A stretch of 59,697 bases of DNA. Origin: a virus. Under the pieces are notes generated by a model, which ran no database searches, was not told where the DNA came from, and was given only the letters and a program-made list of their open reading frames with translations. Positions 38,347-46,150 of the stretch are shown here, piece after piece. Position numbers and translations under genes: made by a program. Position 1 is the stretch's first letter, and each line of letters begins with the position of its first letter. The stretch is from the IMG/VR virus record IMGVR_UViG_3300024358_000017, positions 1-59,697 of that record. One strand, given 5' to 3'.

Positions 38347-38988
38347 ATGAAACGAGCACTAATTGATAGCAACAACTCTAGAGTAATTCAGATTGTTAAC
38401 ATCGGAGAAGAATTTGAAGTACACTCAGCATTGTATTGGGTAGATTGTCCCGATGATGCTGACACATACTACCTGTATGATCCAGAAGAGTTAACATTTG
38501 AAGACCCACATGCGGCATCTAAAGACGAATTTGGAAATCCTGTAGAGCCATTTACTATGCAACGTCAACGTGCATACCCTCCAGCAGGCGATCAAATGGA
38601 TATGTTATGGAAAGAAATTAGAGATACTGGTGGTATTTCAGCAGACGGTGCTTGGTTCCAATCTATACTAGCCGTAAAAGAATCAATTCCTAAGCCTGTA
38701 GCCTACGATCCAGCAAACCCTATTGCTTCTACAACTACACAATGGTATACATCTGATGGACAGTTTGTTCAGTTATTTTCAGAAGTTAGCGGAACAGGTG
38801 GCAAAGGATCTGGTGCTAAGTTTAAAGTAAGAAAAGCAGGCGATGTGTATCAGGTTATTGCTACAACTGGCGGCACAGGATACAAAGCCAACGATGTAAT
38901 TACATTGTCAGGTAATGATTATAATTGTGCTGTTACAGTATCTGAAGTAGATAATACAGGTAGCATTGTTACAGTATCTGTGAATTAA
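38347..38988 (+). CDS. Tail-fibre-region protein, possible assembly or structural factor (213 aa)
   Basis: The N-terminal part is a short beta domain (MKRALIDSNNSRVIQIVNIGE). Residues about 76-115 contain RQRAYPPAGDQMDMLWKEIR, a segment often found in phage fibre-associated proteins where 'YP..GDQ.DML' is followed by 'I...K..IPKP'. Residues about 155-213 are a copy of the A-K-F-x-V......Y.V....G.GY...D.I module seen in the two giant fibres. It is the last plus-strand gene before the convergent operon, with its TAA overlapping the facing stop codon. A fibre assembly or structural role is inferred. Confidence 0.6.
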   Translation: MKRALIDSNNSRVIQIVNIGEEFEVHSALYWVDCPDDADTYYLYDPEELTFEDPHAASKDEFGNPVEPFTMQRQRAYPPAGDQMDMLWKEIRDTGGISADGAWFQSILAVKESIPKPVAYDPANPIASTTTQWYTSDGQFVQLFSEVSGTGGKGSGAKFKVRKAGDVYQVIATTGGTGYKANDVITLSGNDYNCAVTVSEVDNTGSIVTVSVN

Positions 38989-39560
38989 ACACAGACACTA
39001 TTAAACGCAATTAATATTCTTCTATCTTTTCCCAAGTATGGTTTTGCATAATGCAACATTATACTTGGGAATATTATTAAGCGTCCAGGAATAAATTCTG
39101 CAGAGAAATTTTCATCAAAAAATTCTAGCCCGGGACGTTCGGGCAACTTAAACATATTAAACCATATATTATTTCCGCTCTGCGGCTCATCGGCATCTAT
39201 ATAAAATATACCACTCCAGGTAGAGTCTGGGTGTCTATGTGGTTCATGCTGACCCAATGGACGAGTAACGTGTGCCCAACTTTCTGTAATTGCTATATGA
39301 TAATCCGATTTGTTTACAGCATTAACAAAGTCTCTAGTAGTACTGTTTAACCAAGTATCAAGAGCTTTTAACTCTGAATGTTGCTGTAAGAAACTAAAAT
39401 TAGATTCCCATAAGTTTGTTTTAACCTTAGGTGCAATATTAGATTCTATGACATTAGGTTTTTCTTCTCTAAGGCATAGATCAACAATCGCATCTTTGTG
39501 ATCGGTAAATTCTTTCCATTCAAATATTCCTACAGGAATAGCACCAACTGATATTATCAT
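38985..39560 (-). CDS. 2OG-Fe(II) oxygenase, HxH type (191 aa)
   Basis: I choose the ATG at 39560, which overlaps the upstream stop as ATGA; a GTG at 39569 is less likely. The double-stranded beta-helix pattern of the 2OG-Fe(II) oxygenase family 5 is visible: H108-R-H110 followed by STWSGIFYID, a distal H170 in FPSIMLHYAKPY, and the 2OG-binding Arg180 or Arg181 in KDRRILIAFN. The residue two after the first His is His, not the usual Asp/Glu. It would hydroxylate or otherwise oxidise an unknown substrate using 2-oxoglutarate and oxygen. It is the last gene of the 22-gene minus operon. Confidence 0.8.
   Translation of the reverse strand: MIISVGAIPVGIFEWKEFTDHKDAIVDLCLREEKPNVIESNIAPKVKTNLWESNFSFLQQHSELKALDTWLNSTTRDFVNAVNKSDYHIAITESWAHVTRPLGQHEPHRHPDSTWSGIFYIDADEPQSGNNIWFNMFKLPERPGLEFFDENFSAEFIPGRLIIFPSIMLHYAKPYLGKDRRILIAFNSVCV
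39031..39069. terminator. Long hairpin at the convergence of the two transcription units
   Basis: A perfect 9-bp inverted repeat (CCCAAGTAT at 39031-39039, ATACTTGGG at 39061-39069) encloses a second inverted repeat TTGCAT/ATGCAA (39044-39056). It is 42 bases past the plus-strand stop and inside the minus-strand oxygenase gene. It may end plus-strand transcripts or protect their 3' ends. The T tract on the plus strand is weak. Confidence 0.4.
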
Positions 39561-40231
39561 CTTACACACGTATTAACAACTAAACGGTGACCGCTATTGC
39601 ATCTAGCCGCACTATGATACCTTGCACCGTTGAATATTGCTACCCTTCCCTTTTTTGGAGTTACTCTTTTAATAACACTAAAATTAGTCTTATCAACTTG
39701 ACTATCGATCAATTCCAGAATAGTTTGATCATAAAATGTTAGATCTTTGCCCTCTAATTGGGCCTTTATTTCCTGCGTTTCTAAAATATCCTTTACTGTT
39801 TTATCAAAAAATACAGTATCGCCGCCATCGCTGTCGCTGGCATAATATAAACACACCATATGATCTTCAGGAGTGTCTACATGAATATGATCAAAGTCGT
39901 TAGGACCGCATCCAGGCACAGGAAATGTTAAAAAACTTCTTGAAAACAATACATTATCAAATGGCAGATTTGCCTTATGAAAAGATTCAAACACCATAGG
40001 TAAAATCATAGGATACAAATCACTAGTAGATCCAGTTCTTACACTATAAAACGATTTTGCAAAACCAGGTTTAGTTTTTAAATCTAGTTTGTCAATCACG
40101 TTGTCTGCTAATGCAACATCTCGAGAAAACTGCCAAGTACTAGACGGAGATAATAACCAATTTTCTATCATATCCTGATACTGCGGACAGATAACATCAT
40201 CTAATACTAAAATTTCATTTATATCTATCAT
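39557..40231 (-). CDS. 2OG-Fe(II) oxygenase, prolyl-hydroxylase-like, HxD type (224 aa)
   Basis: The ATG at 40231 (MIDINEILVLDDV) begins one base after the upstream TAA and aligns with the 40233 paralogue; ATG at 40243 and TTG at 40246 are alternatives. The iron motif is H117-V-D119, the distal His is H206 (GARYHSA), and the 2OG Arg is R216 (GHRLVVN). CLYYASDSDGGDTVFFD and RVTPKKGRVAIFNG are shared with the neighbour, so the pair arose by tandem duplication. Small aromatic-rich substrates or peptidyl residues are possible; the substrate is unknown. Confidence 0.8.
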   Translation of the reverse strand: MIDINEILVLDDVICPQYQDMIENWLLSPSSTWQFSRDVALADNVIDKLDLKTKPGFAKSFYSVRTGSTSDLYPMILPMVFESFHKANLPFDNVLFSRSFLTFPVPGCGPNDFDHIHVDTPEDHMVCLYYASDSDGGDTVFFDKTVKDILETQEIKAQLEGKDLTFYDQTILELIDSQVDKTNFSVIKRVTPKKGRVAIFNGARYHSAARCNSGHRLVVNTCVR

Positions 40232-40232
40232 T

Positions 40233-40871
40233 TTATTCCACATCAAAATTTATAATACAACGTCTTCCTTGTGTAGGAGTACTACTGCTATGATAATGTT
40301 TTCCGTTAAACAATACTACTCGTCCTTTTTTGGGAGTTACTCGTTGTTTGATAGTAAACACTTCTTCATTAATGCCAGGAACATTGGGCACAATATCTGT
40401 GGTTTGATCATATATTATTGTATCGCCATCGCTGTCATTGACATAATAAAGACAAACTATGTGCGGTATGTTGTCATCAACGTGCGGATTATTAATGCTG
40501 GTTTGTTCTGTGGGAAATTGTAAAAAAGATCTGGCTTGAATTATATTCGACAATTTAAAATCAATTTTTGTCAATGCTTCATATAACAGCGGTAATAATA
40601 AATTATACACAGGACTCATGCCATTAAATGTTGGCACTATAGGATGCACTAGTCCAAGATTTTGTTTTTTAACTTTTCTAGTATTAGAGTATGTAATGTC
40701 GTCCAATAAAAACCAAGGAATACTCATTTCGCTTAATAGTGTTTTTTCAAGATCATCTTGATACATGTGATTAATCACGTCGTCAATAACTATAATATCA
40801 TCGAATGATATCTGAGGTTTTAAAGAATCTTGAAATTTAAAAAATTCTTTGGACTTAGCACTACCAATCAT
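40233..40871 (-). CDS. 2OG-Fe(II) oxygenase, tandem paralogue, HxD type (212 aa)
   Basis: A close relative of the 39557 gene product, sharing CLYYVNDSDGDTIIYDQT and RVTPKKGRVVLFNG. The iron-binding set is H130-V-D132 and H194 (KHYHSS), with R203 or R204 for 2-oxoglutarate. The ATG overlaps the upstream stop by four bases (ATGA), showing translational coupling. N-terminal residues 1-25 are an extension absent from the paralogue. Likely hydroxylase; substrate unknown. Confidence 0.8.
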   Translation of the reverse strand: MIGSAKSKEFFKFQDSLKPQISFDDIIVIDDVINHMYQDDLEKTLLSEMSIPWFLLDDITYSNTRKVKKQNLGLVHPIVPTFNGMSPVYNLLLPLLYEALTKIDFKLSNIIQARSFLQFPTEQTSINNPHVDDNIPHIVCLYYVNDSDGDTIIYDQTTDIVPNVPGINEEVFTIKQRVTPKKGRVVLFNGKHYHSSSTPTQGRRCIINFDVE

Positions 40872-41602
40872 AAGTCTAAATCTTTCCTATCTAATAGATA
40901 ATTAACTTTATTTTTTATAAATTGTCTCCAGCCATATCTGCTTAACTGTCCTAGTCCCAACAAGGAGTCTTTTCTTTTAGCATCAGATTCGTTATATTCT
41001 CTGCTAACGGCGGTAATAGTTTCCTTCTTAAATGGAATAACTTGAACTAACGGATCGCCCATTTTAATTAATGTGTCCTTGGGTTCGAACAACATGATAT
41101 TAATTGGATTATGATTTGGCACTCTGTCAGAATCTACAATAGCAGGTACTGCTTGATAATTTGCATTATGAAACCACATAGGCATCCACATTAAACTATA
41201 CCCAGGTGCTGTATAGATACTCCACGGATTGTCAATTTTAATATCTGTTCTAAATTTAAATCTATTAAACATCTCACCAAACTGTTCTTCAGGATGTGTT
41301 CTATGTTGATAGTTTAAATTACTGTAGTTTACATGATATTGGTCGTTTTGAAATTTTATTTCAATATCGCACCATGCCGGAATAACATACCCTGCCTGCA
41401 AATAATTGTTTACCGCAGGACATAATCTTACACTTAACAACGATGCAGAATTAAAATGATCAAACGGACAAATGTTTCCAGGATGCAATTCTTCATATTC
41501 TTTAGGCAAAAAGTTTCCAGCAGGCAACACAGGAGCGTGAGTCCTTATAGCCCACTCTCTACAAGTAAATGTAATAATCGGTTCTTGTTTCTTTTTAAAC
41601 AT
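40868..41602 (-). CDS. Unknown protein, DUF6065-like (244 aa)
   Basis: The protein shows an aromatic-rich beta pattern. It has a CPAVNNYLQAGYVIPAWCDIEI segment near residues 61-82, a NPWSIYTAPGYSLMWMP segment, and a KMGDPLVQVIPFKKE segment near the C-terminus. The 47604 protein has a comparable order (PAFVKYNEQTWVIRSLIDVEL, then LRWRLMPGSFNI, then FKRGQPLAYVRFRA), so the two are probably distant paralogues. The layout resembles DUF6065, of unknown function. Its ATG lies eight bases inside the end of the halogenase gene upstream, and the two copies flank the halogenase block. A partner, carrier or substrate role for the flavoenzymes is possible. Confidence 0.6.
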   Translation of the reverse strand: MFKKKQEPIITFTCREWAIRTHAPVLPAGNFLPKEYEELHPGNICPFDHFNSASLLSVRLCPAVNNYLQAGYVIPAWCDIEIKFQNDQYHVNYSNLNYQHRTHPEEQFGEMFNRFKFRTDIKIDNPWSIYTAPGYSLMWMPMWFHNANYQAVPAIVDSDRVPNHNPINIMLFEPKDTLIKMGDPLVQVIPFKKETITAVSREYNESDAKRKDSLLGLGQLSRYGWRQFIKNKVNYLLDRKDLDL

Positions 41603-43166
41603 TATACTTGTCTTTTAAGAACTGATATAAAGTAGGAGCGGCATCTGCAATCTTTTTCCAATAAGTTTTATTTGACTCCCAAATATCAAATGAATCATTA
41701 ACATAATCTAACCGTCTATTAAATTTAAATTCTGATCGTTTGATAACTGATTCTGTAATAGGGAAATAATTTAATCCAGCGGCAATGAAAAGTGCGCCAC
41801 CTGTACTTGAGTCGTACATTGATTGAACATCTCTTTTAAAGATGGCATTATCAAATCCATACCCTAAAAAGTCACCTGGAATTCTTTTTCCATTATTAAA
41901 TTTACGCTCTCTAGCATCTCTCCAATATTGAGTGTCACTGCGTTGGCTTAATAAGTAGTGCATACTTACAAACTCTGCAAACGCTCTGAAGTCTCCTCGA
42001 TTTGCTTCGTTAAATCCAACTTTATCAATTAAACTTATATCATCGCGAGATAAAGTTTTAACTAATCTATGCAAAAATTCGTGTACGGTGAACAAGCCAT
42101 TAGACTCTAATGGTTCTATGAATCCTGCACTTAGTCCAATAGCACAAACATTTTTATGGAAGAGTTCTTCGTGAATACCTACACGCATTTTAATTAATTT
42201 AAATTCTAATGTGTCGATTAAATCTGCAGGATTATTTTCCTTCAAGTAACGTTTAAATTCTTCTAACGCATCTTCGTTGGATACATAAGCATCACTGAAT
42301 ACATAACCAGTACCAATTCTAGACCATAAGGGAATATTCCACACCCAGCCGTGTTCAATAGCAGTACAGTTAGTGTAAGGTTCCAACTGACTTTCTTTGT
42401 CTGTATAAGGCATTCTAGTTGCCCATGCGCTGTTATTGGGTAGTATGTCTGAATAACTCTCGAATGGCACACCTAGTGCTTTTCCTAGTAGTAGACTTTT
42501 CCAACCTGTGCAGTCGATGTATAAATCTGCTGTGATTTTTTCACCTGTAGTTAGCTCAACACACTTAACACCTGCGCTATCAGTTTCGATATCTTCTTTG
42601 ATAGTGCCTACAATATGCTGAACTCCTCGGGGCTTACAATATTCTTCACGTAGCCACATACCAAACTTAGTAGCATCAAAGTGATAAGCCACATCGCTGT
42701 CGTAGCGCCAACCAGGTAGCTCATCATTTTCATTTTTAATAATTTTATTTTGATTAACTAACTGCATAGCGGGAAAGAAACACTCTGCAAAATCTGTATT
42801 TGGAGTTCCAGGATACTTGGCCTTTTTAATAAACCAGTCGTTTACACCGAATACTGTTCCCACATTCCAGGAGTCTCCGAAAGGATAATGAAATCCACCA
42901 GATCCTTTGCCTGCCCAGTCTGTGAATTTGATGCTCATCTTAAGACCAGCATCTGTGTATTTCATAAAATCGTCTTCTTTAATATCAAGTATGTGTAGCC
43001 ATTCATTAATTTGACCTAATGTGCTTTCGCCCACCCCTACAGTAGGAACATCTGCACTTTCAATTAAAGAGATAGTTTTTTCTGGAAAGAATTTTATAAG
43101 AGTTGCGGCAGTCATCCAACCGGCGCTACCACCTCCGACTACAACTATGCTATTGATTTTTGACAT
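41595..43166 (-). CDS. Flavin-dependent halogenase homologue 1 (523 aa)
   Basis: This is a full-length member of the tryptophan-halogenase-like flavoenzyme family. Visible are the N-terminal FAD loop VVVGGGSAGWMTAA (about residues 8-21) and GVGESTLG. The candidate catalytic Lys76 lies in LKMSIKFTDW, equivalent to Lys79 of PrnA and RebH. The family motif is GWVWNIPLWSR (about 273-283), and EPLESNG near 351-357 holds the Glu equivalent to PrnA Glu346. A flavin reductase would normally supply FADH2; none is in the window. Relatives include the cyanophage iodinating halogenase VirX1. Whether this enzyme uses chloride, bromide or iodide, and on what substrate, cannot be read from the sequence. Confidence 0.9.
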   Translation of the reverse strand: MSKINSIVVVGGGSAGWMTAATLIKFFPEKTISLIESADVPTVGVGESTLGQINEWLHILDIKEDDFMKYTDAGLKMSIKFTDWAGKGSGGFHYPFGDSWNVGTVFGVNDWFIKKAKYPGTPNTDFAECFFPAMQLVNQNKIIKNENDELPGWRYDSDVAYHFDATKFGMWLREEYCKPRGVQHIVGTIKEDIETDSAGVKCVELTTGEKITADLYIDCTGWKSLLLGKALGVPFESYSDILPNNSAWATRMPYTDKESQLEPYTNCTAIEHGWVWNIPLWSRIGTGYVFSDAYVSNEDALEEFKRYLKENNPADLIDTLEFKLIKMRVGIHEELFHKNVCAIGLSAGFIEPLESNGLFTVHEFLHRLVKTLSRDDISLIDKVGFNEANRGDFRAFAEFVSMHYLLSQRSDTQYWRDARERKFNNGKRIPGDFLGYGFDNAIFKRDVQSMYDSSTGGALFIAAGLNYFPITESVIKRSEFKFNRRLDYVNDSFDIWESNKTYWKKIADAAPTLYQFLKDKYNV

Positions 43167-43167
43167 T

Positions 43168-44664
43168 TTATTTTCCTAAGGCTTTATTATAATTACCTAT
43201 AAATTTTTCAAGACCTACTTTATGTGGAATATGAGGTAATGTATTTTCTAAATGTTTTTGTTCGTCGACAATCCTATCACAATGCTGTCTAATTTCCGGA
43301 GTCAGCATCATATATTCATGTTTGACACGTTCTGGATTTAAGAGATTTAATCCGTGTAATGTAACTATCCAATTATCAGCAGTAAACAGTACATACTTTT
43401 GATCAAATTCTAATACCAATGGCAGTCGTTTGCTCCACTTTTCTAAATTATCTTTTAATCTTTTAGGTACCCAGGTGTCTCTGTTATTTTTAAGATCCTT
43501 CCAGAATGCTGTATCTTCTCTGGGTACGTAGTAATGTACTGCAATAAAATCTAAAATATTTTCGCAGATGTCGTCTACTCGTTTATTGTATATTCCGGCC
43601 ACTTCGTCTGGACTGTTGGTCCAACTAGGCAATAAATTCATAATTAAAAAAGTCTGCAAAATAGTTTGACTAATGGCACTACTTTCTAGTGGCTCTACAA
43701 AACTAGAACATAAGCCGATACTAGCGCAGTTTTTAATCCAAGTGCGGTCAAGTTTACCTGCATCAAACTTGATTTTCTTTGCTATGTTTATTTTTCTACC
43801 TAACTTTGCTTCGACTTCTGCCTGCGCCTGGTCGAAATCTATGTACTTGTCACTGAACACATAGCCGTTGCCCCATCGACCATGTACGGGAGTATTCCAC
43901 ATCCAACCATAATCCATACCGGTTGCGCTGGTGTAAATTGGATATTCGTCTGTATCTTCTGTAGGAAATGCAATAGCACTATTAACCCAAAGATTATCTT
44001 TATAACTTTCCCACTTTGCTCCAAGTTTTTTCATTATCACTTTGGCAAAACCAGAACAGTCAACAAAGAAATCTGCCGAGTGTACGGCATTTTCTCCAAT
44101 TAGTTCTTTAACATATCCGTTGTCGTCTAAGATTACATCTACAATTTTATCATCTATTGTAGGAATGTTTCTTTCTTTACACAACTTATGTAAGTAGTCG
44201 TTGGTGGAAAATGTATTGAAATGAAATTGATTAACAGGGCAAGGAACATTAAGATTTACCCAATCTTCGGGTACTGTGCTATCGATTGTACGTTTTTGAA
44301 TAATGTCTAAAGGACCAGCACCTTCTGCAATTAATTTAGCGTAAACTGCTAGATAATCTCCAGCGGGTCTTGCATAAGGTTCACAGGTAGCATGCCAGTA
44401 ATCAGGCACACCCCAATTACTAAATTTTATTCCTGTTTTAAGAGTAGCATCGCAGGCAACCAGCGTATCTTCTAACCTAACACCTATAGTTTCGCAGAAG
44501 TATCTCCAATGTTCTGTAGCGCCTTCCCCTACACCTATAACTCCAACGGAAGAACTTTCGATAACTTTAATATCTAAATGTTCATGTTGCCTTTTTAACA
44601 TCAAGGCAGTAATTAATCCGCTGGTGCCGCCACCTAATACTATTATACTTTTAATTGTTTTCAT
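43168..44664 (-). CDS. Flavin-dependent halogenase homologue 2 (498 aa)
   Basis: It has the FAD loop VLGGGTSGLITALML, then GVGEGATEHW, then the candidate catalytic Lys76 (ATLKTGIKFSNW). The central motif reads GWMWNTPVHGRWGNGYVFSD, a Trp-x-Trp-x-x-Pro form. EPLESSA carries the conserved Glu. It shares the G-x-TEHW signature with the 46147 gene, so these two form a sub-pair. It overlaps the next gene upstream by 14 bases and leaves one base before homologue 1. Full length with no frameshift, so likely active; substrate unknown. Confidence 0.9.
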   Translation of the reverse strand: MKTIKSIIVLGGGTSGLITALMLKRQHEHLDIKVIESSSVGVIGVGEGATEHWRYFCETIGVRLEDTLVACDATLKTGIKFSNWGVPDYWHATCEPYARPAGDYLAVYAKLIAEGAGPLDIIQKRTIDSTVPEDWVNLNVPCPVNQFHFNTFSTNDYLHKLCKERNIPTIDDKIVDVILDDNGYVKELIGENAVHSADFFVDCSGFAKVIMKKLGAKWESYKDNLWVNSAIAFPTEDTDEYPIYTSATGMDYGWMWNTPVHGRWGNGYVFSDKYIDFDQAQAEVEAKLGRKINIAKKIKFDAGKLDRTWIKNCASIGLCSSFVEPLESSAISQTILQTFLIMNLLPSWTNSPDEVAGIYNKRVDDICENILDFIAVHYYVPREDTAFWKDLKNNRDTWVPKRLKDNLEKWSKRLPLVLEFDQKYVLFTADNWIVTLHGLNLLNPERVKHEYMMLTPEIRQHCDRIVDEQKHLENTLPHIPHKVGLEKFIGNYNKALGK

Positions 44665-46150
44665 AAACCAATTTTACCCATTCTTCTAAAGTATAGCAGA
44701 TTGATGTTATGTTGTCAACATCGTTAGATAATTTTTGGTATGATTGGTGAAAGTCTTCAAATATAGTTGACCGTTTGGATAATAGACGTTGTCTAAGTTT
44801 GTCTTTATTGATTAAATCCAGTCCTTGGATAACAACTGCATAATTTTCTAAAGCATATACTTCTGTATTGTCGATACCTAATGATCCAGATTTCCATAGA
44901 TCTAATTTATGCTGTAATGACGCCGATATACGCTGTGGATTAGAGTTATGATCCTGCCAAAAATCGGAATCATTTCTGTGTCCTCGATAATGTAGTGAAA
45001 GGAAATCGCTGATATCAAACATTATTTTTTGATATTTGTCATTAAATGATTTTTGTTCATACACGGTATTACTGTCGGGAGACCAAAATTCTGACAATAT
45101 TTTTAATTGTTCAGCAACAGATGCTAGTCCGTTCGACTCCAACGGCTCTAAAAATCCCGAACTAATTCCAACGGCAATTACATTATTTTTCCAAGAATTT
45201 AAAAACAACCCAGGTGTAAATTTTAAATTAGCCACCGGATCTATCTTTATATTAAAATATTTTTCTGCTTCGTCTATTGCCTGATCCGCAGTAATTCTGT
45301 CGGGGTCGTAAATGTATCCATTACCTGCCCTATGTTTTAAATTAATATTCCAAGACCATCCATTTTTCAATGCTGTCATTTCGGTATAATTTTTAAGTAC
45401 AGGCTCGTTCCACCATGCTACAACTGCCCTAGCAGGAAAATATTCGCTTAAATCCTTAAAAGGTTCATTTAATTCTTTTTGTAGAAGTAGTCTGGCGAAT
45501 CCGGAGCAATCAAAAAACCAATCTGCATTTATTTGATCCCTAGTATCTAATGTAATAGAATCAATGTCACCGTTGAGTGCTTTATTAGATTTAATATACT
45601 TGCCTTCGATTAGTTTAATCCCCTTGCTTATGCCGCGACGTTTCATATAGTCGGCATTGGCGCGGCTGTCGAAGTGCCACATAGGTAGTGTAATAACATT
45701 AAATTTACCTACACTACTAGGACTGATAGGCAATTTATTCACACGCTGTAACGATCCGTTGTAGAATATTTTTTCAGTAGGTATGCCTTCCGCCAATGAA
45801 CAGGCTAAAAAATCATTACCCAATCCAAACTCTGGAAACTTAGCATTAAAGTCTAATCTATACCAGTCTGGTATAAGCCCATGAACAAACTCTGTTCCTA
45901 TTCCGTTCCAATTTACAAATTTGCCGCCGAGTTTAGGCATGGCATTTACAGACACTATCCAGTCATCAAACGGAATTTCTAAAAAGTTGAATAGTTTATT
46001 AAGGGATGCGGAACCACTTTCTCCAGCAATAATAGGTGGAGTATTAGGGTCTTCTATTACTGTCACATCGCAGGCAGGCCACACTTGTTTAACAAACAAA
46101 GCAGTTAACCAGCCAGCACTTCCTCCGCCTAATATTGCGATGGTTTTCAT
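44651..46150 (-). CDS. Flavin-dependent halogenase homologue 3, divergent (499 aa)
   Basis: The FAD loop is AILGGGSAGWLTALFV and the following loop is IIAGESGSASL, where the others have GVGE. The Lys73 equivalent is kept (AMPKLGGKFVNW), as is the Glu in FLEPLESNG. The Trp motif reads GWSWNINLKHR: both Trp are kept but the usual Pro is Asn. It is the most divergent of the four and may have a different substrate or halide preference. Its ATG overlaps the upstream stop by four bases. Confidence 0.88.
   Translation of the reverse strand: MKTIAILGGGSAGWLTALFVKQVWPACDVTVIEDPNTPPIIAGESGSASLNKLFNFLEIPFDDWIVSVNAMPKLGGKFVNWNGIGTEFVHGLIPDWYRLDFNAKFPEFGLGNDFLACSLAEGIPTEKIFYNGSLQRVNKLPISPSSVGKFNVITLPMWHFDSRANADYMKRRGISKGIKLIEGKYIKSNKALNGDIDSITLDTRDQINADWFFDCSGFARLLLQKELNEPFKDLSEYFPARAVVAWWNEPVLKNYTEMTALKNGWSWNINLKHRAGNGYIYDPDRITADQAIDEAEKYFNIKIDPVANLKFTPGLFLNSWKNNVIAVGISSGFLEPLESNGLASVAEQLKILSEFWSPDSNTVYEQKSFNDKYQKIMFDISDFLSLHYRGHRNDSDFWQDHNSNPQRISASLQHKLDLWKSGSLGIDNTEVYALENYAVVIQGLDLINKDKLRQRLLSKRSTIFEDFHQSYQKLSNDVDNITSICYTLEEWVKLVYENN

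Noticed and set aside
37992-38375. Antisense open frame of 127 codons over the third glycine-rich gene
   Set aside because: The Tyr/His/Arg-rich product is the complement of Gly/Ser codons; the sense frame has clear motifs shared with its paralogues.
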